A stretch of DNA of 64,000 bases from Hyphomicrobiales bacterium (GTDB taxonomy: Bacteria; Pseudomonadota; Alphaproteobacteria; Rhizobiales; Rhizobiaceae). Positions 49,201 through 56,261 of this stretch are shown in pieces. The translations under genes were made by a program, and so were the position numbers. Location of the stretch: positions 48,480-112,479 of the forward strand of contig UBPA01000001.1 of the NCBI GenBank assembly GCA_900467185.1, in the 5' to 3' direction. Below the pieces are notes generated by a model, which was not told the origin of the DNA, made no database searches, and was given only the letters and a program-made list of their open reading frames with translations. Each line of letters opens with the position of its first letter. Position 1 is the first letter of the stretch.

Positions 49201-52200
49201 GGCGAGGACACCCGAGAGCGTCATGGTGCGCTCTGTCAGGATTTCATCGATGCGCTCGGCCTTGCCGGCAAAGGTGTTGTCGAGCGTGCGCGTGGCCTCG
49301 GCGAGGGTGCTGTTGAGGTTGCTCGTGCCGCGCGACAGGATCTGATCCATCTGCTCGCTCGTGCCTTCGATGGCGGCGGTGGAGCCCGCGAGGACGCCGG
49401 CGAGGCGCGTCGTGCGCTCCGCCATGACCTCGTCGATGCGTTCGGCCGTGCCGGCGAAGGTGGTGTCGATCGTGCGCGTTGCGCCCGACAGCGTGTCCGA
49501 GAGCGTCGCCGTGCCGCGGGTCAGGAGCGCGTCGATCTGTTCCGTCGTGCCTTCGAACAGGCTTTCCATACCGGCGGTCGTGCCGGCGAGGACGCCCGAG
49601 AGCGCGAGCGTCCGCTCGGTCAGCAGGGTGTCGATCTGCTCGGCAGTGCCTTCGAATGCGGCGGTGGAGCTGGCAAGCACGCCCGAGAGCGTCATGGTGC
49701 GTTCGCTGATGATGTCGTCGATGCGTTCGGCCGTGCCGGTGAAGGCACCTTCGATGGTCCGGGCGGCATTCGACAGGGTGGCGTCCAGCGCGCCGGCGCG
49801 GTCGCTCATCAGGGTTTCGATGCGGGCCGCATTGCCCGACAGCGTTTCGGTGATCGTCGCGGCGCGGGACGCCATGATGCCGTCGATCCGCTCGGCATTG
49901 CCTTCCAGCGCGCTGTCGAGCGCTTCGGTGCTGGTGGCCAGCATGACGGAAAGTTCCAGCGTGCGATCGGACAGGGTGTCGTCGAGACGCTGATGACTTG
50001 TCGCGATGGTGTTCGCCAGGTCGTCGGCGCGCGCGGTCAGCGAACCCTCGATGCGATCCTGCGCGGCGTCGAGACCCTGAAGCAGGCCGCGGGCACGGCT
50101 GTCCAGCGTTTCCTGCAGACGTTGCTCGGCGCTGCCGATGGCGGTGGCGACATCCTCGCTGCGGGTGGCGAATGCCTGCTCGATACTGCCGCGGGCGGTG
50201 TCGAGCGCGCCGAGAAGGCGCTCGCTGCGACTGTCGAAGGCGTCCGACAGACGGCGCTCGGTCGTTTCCAGGGCGGATGTGACGACGCCGGTGCGTTCGG
50301 CCAGGAGCGCGCCGATGCGGCTCTCGGAGGCGCCCAGTCCGTCGATCAGGGCGCCGGTGCGCGCGTCGAGCGTTTCGGCCAGACGGGCCTGGGTGGTGCC
50401 GAGCGCGGACTCGATGCCGTCGGCACGTTCTGCGAAATCGGTCTCGATACGATCCTGCGCGGCGGACAGCGCGCCGAGGAGCGCGCCGGACCGGGTGGCG
50501 AGAACGGTGTCGATCCGCTCGTGCGCCTGACCGATCACGCTGTCCATCTCGCCGGTGCGCGCAGCGATGCTTTCCTCGATCATGGCCTGTGAGGCGCCGA
50601 GGGTCGTGGCGATGGACAGGGACTGATCGCCGATCGCGGACTGGAACTTCTCGAGACCGTCATCCAGCAGGCGGCCGAGCGTGTCGGAGCCGCCGGCCAC
50701 GGACTGGTCGATGCGCGAGAGGCTGTCGGCCATCTTGGCGTCGAGCAGGTTCGCCCGACGGTCGAAGGCGGTCGCGAAGTCGTGGAAACGGCTGTCGAAG
50801 CTGGTGGCCAGCTGGCCGACCGTGCCCTGCAGCTTCTCCTCGAAGAAGCCGGAACGCAGGTCGAGATCCATGATGGCGTCGTCGGCCGCGGTCTTCAGGC
50901 TCTGGCGGAAGCTTGCACCCTTTTCGTCCAGCGCACCGTTCAGCGTGTTGAGAATGTCGTCGAGCCCGCCGGTGATGGCCTGCTGGCCCACGACGAGGCT
51001 TTCGTTGAGGTCGCGCGTGCGGGCGATCAATGTCTCGTTCAGCTGCCGGGCGCGCTCGTTCAGCGCGGCATTCAGCTTTTCGGTGTTGGTGTCGAGCGTT
51101 GAGGCACGGGTCTCGAACTGTCCGAGAAGCTGCTGGCCGCGCTTGATGAGCGTGTGGTTCAGGGCTTCCAGGCGGGTGTCGAATTCGCTGGTGATGTCGG
51201 CGCCGGCCGCGTTGAGACCGCTGACGAGCGCATCGGTACGGGTGCTCAGAAGCGTGCTGATCGACTGCGAGGCGGCCTGCGATTTTTCCATCAGCGCTGC
51301 GGCGCGGGTCTCGATCAGCGAGGCCGCCGCCTCGCCCGAGGTCGCGAGACGGGTCTGCAGGTCTTCGCTGGCATTCGTCAGGTCGTCGCGCAACTGGGCG
51401 TGGACGCCGGTGATGGAGGAGCGGATGCGCTCGGCATGGCCGACGATGGCCTCACGCTCGAGGCCGAGTTCCTGCACCAGCGTGCGGACCCGCAGTTCAT
51501 TGTCGCTGTAGCTGCGTTCGAGCGCGTTGACCTCGGAATGGACGAGGGTTTCGAGCTCGGTCGCGCGGGCGATCGTGCGCTCGATGCCTTCGTTCATGGC
51601 CGAGACTTCGCGGCGCACCGCCTGGCCGACCGTCATGATGCGGTCGGAGGCCGTGGTTTCCGGTTCTGCCAGACGCAGCGCCACCTCGGTCATCGAGCGG
51701 GCGGCATTCCGCATCTCCTGCGCGCGGGCCATCATCACGCCGAAGGCGAAGAAGAGCATGACCGGCAGGATGATGAAGATGGCGGAAACGATGGCGCCGG
51801 GCAGGGCGGCGAGCGCCGCCAGCGAGCGGATCTGCCAGATTTCCGGGCCGTAGAGCAGGTTGGCGATGCCGAGGCCCGCGACGATCCAGATGAGCGAGAG
51901 GATGGCGGCCGCGCGCATCGCGGCCCGGCCCGAGCGGGTTTCGAGCGAGCGCAGCATGGCCGGCGCGGCGCGACGGCTGTCGTCGTTGGCAGGGGCGAAG
52001 GTCGGCGACTTCGCGCCCGGAGCTGCCGGGACGGGTTCCGGCGCGAGGCTGCGCGGCGGGGCCAGCGGCTCCTCAAGCGGCGGCTGGGCCGCGCGGGGCT
52101 GGGCCTGCGGCTTCTGGGTCGCAGCCGGCTGGGCGGGCTTGGCCGTGCCGGGAAGCGGCGCCGGACGCGACGGGGAAGGAGCGGCGCTGGCCGCGGCCTG

Positions 52201-52341
52201 TGGCTTCGGCGTCGTGCGGCCGGTCTCCGGCTGCGTCTCGTTGAGAGCGGACTTCAGTTCGTCGAAATCGATCCTCAAAGCGTCTTCGAGCGCTTGGAAG
52301 GCCTTGTCGTCGATCGACTCGTTGCTCTTGTTCGTCGCCAT
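43291..52341 (-). CDS. Giant growth-pole coiled-coil protein (GPR/RgsE-like)
   Basis: The 3016-residue protein has a conserved-looking N terminus (FQALEDALRIDFDELKSAL), a Pro/Ala-rich linker (about 40-125) and two membrane helices (about 143-163 and 177-203). About 2400 residues of helical repeat follow, then a Pro/Gln-rich linker (about 2640-2860) and a C-terminal globular block (from about residue 2897: NPRHVMESLNSLSVDIARAI, LWRRYQRGERDVFTRRLYTL). The repeat unit is 33 residues (three hendecads), e.g. GTAERIDEILTER. This architecture is that of Agrobacterium Growth Pole Ring protein (about 2115 residues) and Sinorhizobium RgsE, TipN-like proteins needed for polar growth. The present protein is much longer. 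Homologues are often mislabelled kinesin or apolipoprotein. The assignment is by architecture and recollection, not by alignment. Confidence 0.85.
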   Translation of the reverse strand: MATNKSNESIDDKAFQALEDALRIDFDELKSALNETQPETGRTTPKPQAAASAAPSPSRPAPLPGTAKPAQPAATQKPQAQPRAAQPPLEEPLAPPRSLAPEPVPAAPGAKSPTFAPANDDSRRAAPAMLRSLETRSGRAAMRAAAILSLIWIVAGLGIANLLYGPEIWQIRSLAALAALPGAIVSAIFIILPVMLFFAFGVMMARAQEMRNAARSMTEVALRLAEPETTASDRIMTVGQAVRREVSAMNEGIERTIARATELETLVHSEVNALERSYSDNELRVRTLVQELGLEREAIVGHAERIRSSITGVHAQLRDDLTNASEDLQTRLATSGEAAASLIETRAAALMEKSQAASQSISTLLSTRTDALVSGLNAAGADITSEFDTRLEALNHTLIKRGQQLLGQFETRASTLDTNTEKLNAALNERARQLNETLIARTRDLNESLVVGQQAITGGLDDILNTLNGALDEKGASFRQSLKTAADDAIMDLDLRSGFFEEKLQGTVGQLATSFDSRFHDFATAFDRRANLLDAKMADSLSRIDQSVAGGSDTLGRLLDDGLEKFQSAIGDQSLSIATTLGASQAMIEESIAARTGEMDSVIGQAHERIDTVLATRSGALLGALSAAQDRIETDFAERADGIESALGTTQARLAETLDARTGALIDGLGASESRIGALLAERTGVVTSALETTERRLSDAFDSRSERLLGALDTARGSIEQAFATRSEDVATAIGSAEQRLQETLDSRARGLLQGLDAAQDRIEGSLTARADDLANTIATSHQRLDDTLSDRTLELSVMLATSTEALDSALEGNAERIDGIMASRAATITETLSGNAARIETLMSDRAGALDATLSNAARTIEGAFTGTAERIDDIISERTMTLSGVLASSTAAFEGTAEQIDTLLTERTLALSGVLAGTTAGMESLFEGTTEQIDALLTRGTATLSDTLSGATRTIDTTFAGTAERIDEVMAERTTRLAGVLAGSTAAIEGTSEQMDQILSRGTSNLNSTLAEATRTLDNTFAGKAERIDEILTERTMTLSGVLASSTAGIESAVEGTAEQIDLVLTRGTSNLTGALSDATRTLDSTFSGTAERIDEILTERTMTLSGVLASSTAGIESAVEGTAEQIDLVLTRGTNNLTGALSDATRTLDNTFSSTAERIDEILTERTMTLSGVLASSTAGIESAVEGTAEQIDLVLTRGTNNLTGALSDATRTLDSTFSGTAERIDGILTERTMTLSGVLASSTAGIESAVEGAAGQIDRVLSAKTDTLAGTLAEAARTLDRTFDGTAERIEDIMVERTMTLSGVLASSTAGIESAVEGTAEQIDRVLSRGTTTMTGALSEATRALDGTFSGTAERIDEILVERTMTLSGVLASSTAGIESALEGTAEQIDQVIAHRTSTLSQTLDQATRTLDTTLSGSTRAIDEVLAERTMSLSGVLASSTAGIEGVIEGTAEQLDTLLARGTAGLSATLSGGTTMLDGTLAGSAERIDAVLAARARELAATTSAIEAAVEGNADDINAVLVRGAANIKSTLSEATRHLDTAVSGTADRLDEMFATRTSALSDVLTGSTAAIETAIDGTTERLDFLLATSASSLGDMLNDTTGALEQRAAVLSGTLSDASDRIERALDGTTIRLGSMIDDHARALDETLSGQTAALDNRLAARTDDLSRILVGRASDIGDTLATRVEDIADQLSFRATAIAETMTDRIGEIDRDLTARTAGIAEDMTGRVNAIAGTMTGASGEIAGALSAHAAELAAAIDTRAGAIEQTLSARAASLDQTMSTTEDRLRVVLDTRIDALNTAVADGSTQLSDMLNDQAATIATTIAASAGMLEMTLEERQEALARTIDQSAEALDNRLRDSTARVAVRLGDTTAELTRAADGLTERMDTSISGINTRFDETGARIEASLGQLETRIRDSVGNVDTLVDEAGNRIAGTLSERVSELDHASRTAAERISGSLAGRTEEIARISSEAATRIAETLASRTGELDRISSEAATRIETTIERGTGRIEERLGTMDRALTVGLDNVSRTIEGKAAHLVGSLRSAVSDTTQDIDAEAVRSSDTLAKVGGDFAEAMAARQADFQNAIERTAATAAMRSAELARSVGDAADATLIRASETQSRIAEQGNALQRNLSEVEKALEARGEAIRTSLDERTRDLNSMLSGRTSELSRLIDEQARPVVETYVAAGRDAADRLTAAARDGAERLRAENDALVTALSARTGEQLGALSQRAEETARAIQMVENRLQSTAEALIERLSTSNAAIAGVVEEATSTFGAMDERLNATGDRFSETAERTSDMLSASTRLLEGKADRLVAISSNTLSQVGSLVGRFEDHSRMLGQASDLLAAAQSNLAGTLEERQEALRTLSVGLVSRSEDIERTMRALEGFVEGSFQRAEDRSNLIAGNLRSGIQASFSDVGRILTDAEDRTQTAANAMRDALARAGQDAEQSVDQLLARTEERSGQVAGTLRDGVQRAVADVDRTLGEAESRTRTAGEAMRDAIAAATDSAGASVDRTFARAEERAGEVAARLRGSVGTSLSDIDGLLDETGKRSDAVSDKMREQIRQSVDEAIARFAGATDEIRRSGEEIRRELDMTRAELKRGAFDLPEEAKENAAVMRRAVSEQIKALQELSDIVGRSSSQLEIGEPTPHRGRMATQAAQPAYAPAQSSSAQAPAAVAAAPAGNPYQQPYAAAPTTLLGARAADAAPARSVATTEASPLTQRHPAPVAAAPAQARPAPAPSAPVPAAPVQSAPVPPSPIQPAPAQAAPVQATRPQPAQPQPQPQPMQPQQPAQATARPAPEPAAPQRPAAAAETPLRGSVGIADRSPLRPAATAEDDMREGGSGWMRDLLRGASREEEPQQIAPARLRPEAAPAPATQAPPTQAPRSTDSRNPRHVMESLNSLSVDIARAIDHDASVDLWRRYQRGERDVFTRRLYTLKGQQTFDEIQRKYDREAEFRTAVDRYIADFEKLLADVARNDRDRVITQTYLTSDTGKVYTMLAHAAGRFS
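48030..49415 (-). repeat. Tandem array of 198-bp coding repeats inside the giant gene
   Basis: The word agcgtcatgg recurs exactly every 198 bp at 48227, 48425, 48623, 48821, 49019 and 49217, with a diverged copy near 48029. Each unit codes for 66 residues made of two related 33-residue halves (TMTLSGVLASSTAGIES... and TSNLTGALSDATRTLD...). The copies are almost identical, whereas repeats elsewhere in the gene are diverged. This implies recent expansion or gene conversion. Confidence 0.93.
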
Positions 52342-52495
52342 GCAGATACGCCTCGTTACCGAACTTTCCGTCTCGACATCGCGCAGCTGTCATGGCTGCC
52401 GACGATGCCGGATCGGGGGTGAGGACAGTTCCTGCGCATTGGATGCACGCAATACAATGACCGCACCAATTTCATACCGCGACCGGTGATGCTTT

Positions 52496-52521
52496 TTCCC
52501 ATGGTCGCACAGCCATGGGAA
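52496..52521. other. Inverted repeat upstream of the giant gene
   Basis: TTCCCATGG (52496-52504) and CCATGGGAA (52513-52521) are perfect 9-bp arms around TCGCACAG. It lies 155 bp before the giant gene's start in the long divergent spacer 52342-52937. The rest of that spacer holds the AT-rich stretch described next and no gene. Confidence 0.5.
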
Positions 52522-52634
52522 GGGCCTCCCGGAAGGATGCCGGACCCTTTGCGGAAACCGATATCCTGTAACGTATCGTAGTGACACATCCGGGGTAGTC
52601 TTACAATTAACGCCCCGGAGCATTCGTTAAAATG

Positions 52635-52650
52635 CTAACAAGTTCTTAAC
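52635..52650 (+). promoter_or_regulatory. CtrA-box-like site between giant gene and Hpt gene
   Basis: CTAA (52635-52638), seven bases, then TTAAC (52646-52650) matches the CtrA consensus TTAA-N7-TTAAC with one mismatch. Further TTAA-type words lie nearby (cgttaaaatg just upstream, cgttaaccat about 75 bp downstream). The spacer is divergent, so either gene could be the target. Confidence 0.35.
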
Positions 52651-52937
52651 GGAATTACGGTGCCGGACGCCGTGAAGGCCCTGCAATGCCGGATGTTTTC
52701 CTTCGTTAACCATAGTTGAGAAAAGCCGCCCTGATTGCGCCCGGTTTTCATCTGATAGCAGCCCGGCTGCTGTGAAATCCACAGGAGACGGCCATGCGGC
52801 GACGGGCCGGGTTCGCGGCGCTCCAGGCCTGGAGCCAAGCCCACCCTTCCGTCGCGCATCGCCACCCGGATTCCGAGCCAGCGGGGTGTCCCGCAACGAG
52901 CCGGCAGCGTTGGAAAACAGAACAAGGAACGACTTGC

Positions 52938-53306
52938 ATGGCCGCCCTCAACATCGCCTTCGACAGTCCCGAAACGGCACTCGGCCATCGCCATTCCCGC
53001 GGTCGCCCGATCGACCTCGTGCATCTCGCCAACCAGACGATGGGCGACAAGGCGCTGGAGATCGAAGTGCTGCAGATCTTCGCGCGTCAGTCGCGCCAGA
53101 TCGTCAAGGAACTGCTGGCGGACGAAGTCGAGGTTCGCAAGGCTGCCGCGCATCGCCTGAAGGGTGCGGCTCTGGCCGTCGGTGCCTTCACGGTCGCCCA
53201 TGTCGCGGCATCGGTAGAGGACCGTCCGGAGGATTCCGAGACGCTCGCTTCGCTCTCCTCCGCCGTGCTCGACACCGAGATCTTCATTCTCAAGCTCTGC
53301 CGGTAG
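52938..53306 (+). CDS. Histidine phosphotransfer (Hpt) domain protein
   Basis: The 122-residue protein is a stand-alone Hpt module: a four-helix bundle with the phospho-accepting motif AHRLKGAALAVGA (His72). It would relay phosphate between a hybrid kinase and a response regulator. No kinase or regulator gene lies nearby, so the partners are encoded elsewhere. AAGGA precedes the ATG by nine bases. It is divergent from the growth-pole gene, with a CtrA-like site between them. It is too short to be ChpT. Confidence 0.88.
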   Translation: MAALNIAFDSPETALGHRHSRGRPIDLVHLANQTMGDKALEIEVLQIFARQSRQIVKELLADEVEVRKAAAHRLKGAALAVGAFTVAHVAASVEDRPEDSETLASLSSAVLDTEIFILKLCR

Positions 53307-53509
53307 GGGCAGGCGGCGCAAACCCGTCCGCGACGGGCGGTCGCGGCGGCCTGCGTCCGACGTGGCCCCCTTCGGACAACAGGCAAATCGAGCTGTTTTC
53401 TTGACGGCTCGCCAGAAACAGTGTGAGAAAAACGGGCACCCCCTTTTGCGGGCGTCGTGCCCGTAGGCACTGGCGGTCCCGCGCATCGAGCATCCGAGAC
53501 CGCGCCATC

Positions 53510-53830
53510 ATGACAAAACTCAGCATCATCGCCTTCGACGGCACCCGCCACGAGCTGGAGGTCCAGACCGGATCGACCGTCATGGAGAATGCCGTTCGCA
53601 ATTCCGTGCCCGGCATCGAGGCGGAATGCGGCGGCGCCTGCGCCTGCGCCACCTGTCACGTCTACATCGACGATGCCTGGACGGCCGTTGTCGGCGCGCC
53701 GGAGGCGATGGAAGAGGACATGCTGGACTTCGCCTACGACGTCCGCCCGACCTCGCGGCTGAGCTGTCAGATCAAGATGAGCGATGCGCTGGACGGCCTC
53801 GTCGTCCATGTGCCGGAACGCCAGGCCTGA
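53510..53830 (+). CDS. 2Fe-2S ferredoxin, adrenodoxin type
   Basis: The 106-residue protein has the vertebrate/ISC-type plant-like ferredoxin motif: [19 protein letters not shown] with Cys-x5-Cys-x2-Cys, and the fourth Cys in [14 protein letters not shown]. It begins [20 protein letters not shown]. Such ferredoxins carry electrons for iron-sulfur assembly or cytochrome P450s; no partner is next to it. The upstream gap 53307-53509 holds an 8-bp inverted repeat (ACGGGCAC/GTGCCCGT) and no gene. Confidence 0.92.
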   Translation: MTKLSIIAFDGTRHELEVQTGSTVMENAVRNSVPGIEAECGGACACATCHVYIDDAWTAVVGAPEAMEEDMLDFAYDVRPTSRLSCQIKMSDALDGLVVHVPERQA

Positions 53831-53837
53831 CGCGACG

Positions 53838-53985
53838 AAAAAGGCCCCGCCTGTCGCAGAGACAAGCGGGGCCAGGAGGGCGCATCGCACGCAGGATGAG
53901 GGAGGGATCATCCGCGGCAACAGGACACGCCAGGAGAACAACGGGGCAGGGAGGAGCGTATCCGGTCGCTACGCGATCCGGTGTC
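53838..53985 (-). ncRNA. Candidate anti-Shine-Dalgarno small RNA
   Basis: On the minus strand this stretch folds into three stems. The first is a 5' hairpin (CCGG-A-TCGC with GCGACCGG, about 53960-53980). The second is GGATGA/TCATCC at 53894-53913 with loop TCCCTCCC. The third is a long GC stem (53843-53873, one mismatch) followed by TTTTT, a textbook terminator. CTCCTCCC (53949-53956), CTCCTGG (53931-53937) and CCTCCTGG (53872-53879) lie unpaired between them. Several CCUCC motifs in about 110 nt are the mark of alphaproteobacterial anti-SD sRNAs such as the alpha-r14 type. The 5' end is not fixed. The terminator points away from the ferredoxin gene and is 300 bp past the nearest minus-strand ORF. 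The rest of 53831-54175 shows no gene. Confidence 0.5.
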
Positions 53986-54175
53986 AGACAGGTCCTTGCG
54001 AATATCTTCAGTGTCGTTAAGCCGGAAACACGACGGCCTCGATGCACAACGGTGTGGCATCGGTGTTGGAAGCTTCGTTTCTTCTTGGCTTCCGATGATT
54101 ACACTGTAGCCGAACTTGGCGTTGGCCACTATCGCTAGAAATCATCAATGAGTTGTTGCGGGTACCGGCGTGGAT

Positions 54176-54817
54176 CTAGCGTGCTTTGGACTCATCCGGC
54201 TTTGCCATGCGCTCCAGCCGGTACTGGAGAAGACGCACCATGCGCAGATCGAAATTGGCGGCCTCGCGCCGGTCGAAGGCGGCCTGATCCTTGTCGTGCG
54301 CGACGATCGCATCTTCGCTGGCACGGGCGACGCGGGCCTGCATCCGCTCGCAATCCGCCTCGGGCGGCAGGGAAAGAAACGTCTTTTCCATCTCGCGGGC
54401 ATGGTTGCGGGCGATTTCGGCGTGGCGTTCCTCGTGGCGCTTGATGTCGCTCGACAGCGTGTCCCAGACGAGGCCGAGATCGCGACCGGCGGCGTTGCGG
54501 TTCTTCCAGCGCGGAAGGATCAGACGCGTGTTGAGCGTCACGCGGGCACTGCCGACGGCGCAGCGGTTTCCACGCCGGACATAGCTCACCGTTCCCCCGA
54601 ACTTGATGCGCGTGGCGCCGGGATGGCGCGCACCGGTCTCGCGCATCTGCGGGCCCTGCGACGAGAGCGCGGCATCGAGTTCGGCCGCGGTCCGGCCTCC
54701 GACGGAGAAATAGGTGATCGACTTGTTCATCACCGTTTCCGCCCCGGCCGTGAGCGGCTCGGTGACCATGAGGAGGGCCGCCAGCGGGACGAGAAGGAAT
54801 TTGCGGGCCGTGGTCAT
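54176..54817 (-). CDS. DUF922 domain secreted putative Zn protease
   Basis: The 213-residue protein has a signal peptide (ARKFLLVPLAALLMVTEPLT, cleavage near AGA/ETV). The mature part has TYFSVGGRTAAELDAALSSQ and the DUF922 block with a HExxH motif: IKRHEERHAEIARNHA, preceded by WDTLSSD. HExxH suggests a zinc protease, though activity has not been shown for most members. I chose the ATG at 54817 to start the signal peptide; the frame is open upstream. It is divergent from folP. Confidence 0.8.
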   Translation of the reverse strand: MTTARKFLLVPLAALLMVTEPLTAGAETVMNKSITYFSVGGRTAAELDAALSSQGPQMRETGARHPGATRIKFGGTVSYVRRGNRCAVGSARVTLNTRLILPRWKNRNAAGRDLGLVWDTLSSDIKRHEERHAEIARNHAREMEKTFLSLPPEADCERMQARVARASEDAIVAHDKDQAAFDRREAANFDLRMVRLLQYRLERMAKPDESKAR

Positions 54818-54954
54818 GGATAAGCTGTCTCGACGGTTGATGTCGCCCAAAGCTTGGGGCATAGGCTGGGCAAGCGCAACTGGAAATGCCCGCCGCCTCG
54901 AAACAAGGTTAGCGCGGCAGCCCCACAAGGTCGGCCGTTTCGCCGAGATCCGCC

Positions 54955-55818
54955 ATGGTTGATTCCCCGAATGCCGCCGATCCCTTTGCCGCCGCCGAAT
55001 GGGCGCTCGGCCATGGCCGCAGCCTAACGCTCGGTCCGCGCGGCGTGCTCATGGCGATCGTCAACGTGACGCCCGATTCCTTCTCCGACGGGGGCCGCTT
55101 TCTCGATGTCGAGGCGGCGCTCGCACAGGCGCGGGCCTGCCTGGAAAAGGGCGCCGATATCCTCGACATCGGCGGCGAATCGACTCGCCCGGGTGCGGAA
55201 GCGGTTTCGGCAGCGCAGGAGCAGGATCGCGTTCTCCCCGTCATCGAGCGGCTGGCGCGCGAGACGGATGCGCTGATATCGATCGACACCTACCGCGCGG
55301 AAACGGCACGGCTGGCGCTCGCCGCCGGAGCGCATATCGTCAACGACGTGCACGGTCTGCAGCGCGAGCCGGATATCGCCGCCGTCGTGGCGCAGGCGCG
55401 GGCCGGCGTCTGCATCATGCATACCGGGCGCGGACGCGTGAAGGCCGACGATGTGATCGCGGACCAGAGGCTGTTCTTCGCCCGGTCTCTGGAGATCGCG
55501 GCGGATGCCGGGATCGCGGCCGACGCCATCGTGCTCGATCCCGGTTTCGGCTTTGCCAAGGAGGCCTCCGAGAGCTGGGCGCTGATGGCGCGGCTGGGCG
55601 AGTTGCACGGCCTTGGACACAGACTGCTGATCGGTACGTCGCGTAAACGGTTCCTCGGTGCGGCCACCGGCCGGGACGCGGCCGCGCGGGACGTCGCGAC
55701 GGCGGCGACCACGGTGGCGGCGCGGCTGGCCGGCGGCGCGATATTTCGCGTCCACGATGTCGCATTCAACAGGGACGCCCTAATGGTCGCGGATGCTATA
55801 CTGGCAGCACGACCCTGA
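54955..55818 (+). CDS. folP: Dihydropteroate synthase
   Basis: FolP joins 4-aminobenzoate to the pterin pyrophosphate in folate synthesis and is the sulfonamide target. The 287-residue TIM barrel has MAIVNVTPDSFSDGGRF, ILDIGGESTRPGAEAV, ISIDTYRAETARLAL, IVNDVHGLQ, IMHTGRGR, IVLDPGFGFAK and LIGTSRKRFLG. All loop motifs for the substrates are intact. The following gene folB is 68 bp away on the same strand, giving a folP-folB-folK cluster. Confidence 0.96.
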   Translation: MVDSPNAADPFAAAEWALGHGRSLTLGPRGVLMAIVNVTPDSFSDGGRFLDVEAALAQARACLEKGADILDIGGESTRPGAEAVSAAQEQDRVLPVIERLARETDALISIDTYRAETARLALAAGAHIVNDVHGLQREPDIAAVVAQARAGVCIMHTGRGRVKADDVIADQRLFFARSLEIAADAGIAADAIVLDPGFGFAKEASESWALMARLGELHGLGHRLLIGTSRKRFLGAATGRDAAARDVATAATTVAARLAGGAIFRVHDVAFNRDALMVADAILAARP

Positions 55819-55886
55819 CGCCTTCGTCACCTTCCCGCGGCACCGGCGACACGTCATGGCTGCGACCATCGGCAGGAGATCCCGAT

Positions 55887-56261
55887 ATGACGCCGACCTA
55901 TACGATCACGCTCAAGAACTGCGCCTTCTTCGCGCGGCACGGCGTTCATGACGAGGAGGAGTTTCTCGGGCAGCGATTCTTCGTCGATGCCGAACTGGTG
56001 GTTGAGCAGGGATCGGCGCTGCGCGAGGACCGGATCGAGGATACGGTGCATTACGGCATCGCGTTCGCCGAGATCGAGAAGATCATCACCGGCCGCCGCC
56101 GCTATCTGATCGAGGCGCTGGCGCTGGAGATCGCAGAAATGCTGTGCGCGCGCTGGCCGCAGATCCACCGGGCGAAGGTGTCCATCCGCAAGCCGAACGC
56201 ACCGGTGCCGGGTGTGCTGGACTATGTCGCGGTCACCGTCGAGCATGTCGCCAAGCCATGA
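55887..56261 (+). CDS. folB: Dihydroneopterin aldolase
   Basis: FolB cleaves dihydroneopterin to 6-hydroxymethyl-dihydropterin. The 124-residue protein has YTITLKNCAFFARHGVHDEE, the active-site Glu in HDEEEFLGQRFFVDAEL, the YLIEALALEIAEML segment and the conserved Lys in VSIRKPNAPVPG. The stop overlaps the folK start (ATGA), so the two are translationally coupled. Confidence 0.95.
   Translation: MTPTYTITLKNCAFFARHGVHDEEEFLGQRFFVDAELVVEQGSALREDRIEDTVHYGIAFAEIEKIITGRRRYLIEALALEIAEMLCARWPQIHRAKVSIRKPNAPVPGVLDYVAVTVEHVAKP

Noticed and set aside
47417..49345. A second long plus-strand frame (642 codons, Ser/Arg/Ala-rich) in the same region.
   Set aside because: It follows the 198-bp repeat periodicity of the real minus-strand gene, so it is a shadow.
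48030..49415. A regular repeat array that might suggest CRISPR.
   Set aside because: The period is 198 bp with no unique spacers; the whole unit is coding and no cas genes are present.
43234..50592. A continuous plus-strand reading frame of over 2400 codons opposite the giant coiled-coil gene.
   Set aside because: It mirrors a repetitive, GC-rich gene. Its predicted protein is Gly/Arg/Ala-rich with no domain or ribosome binding site, as expected for antisense frames in high-GC DNA.
53908..54129. A 73-codon minus-strand frame overlapping the putative sRNA.
   Set aside because: No Shine-Dalgarno sequence and composition unlike a protein; the RNA structure explains the region better.
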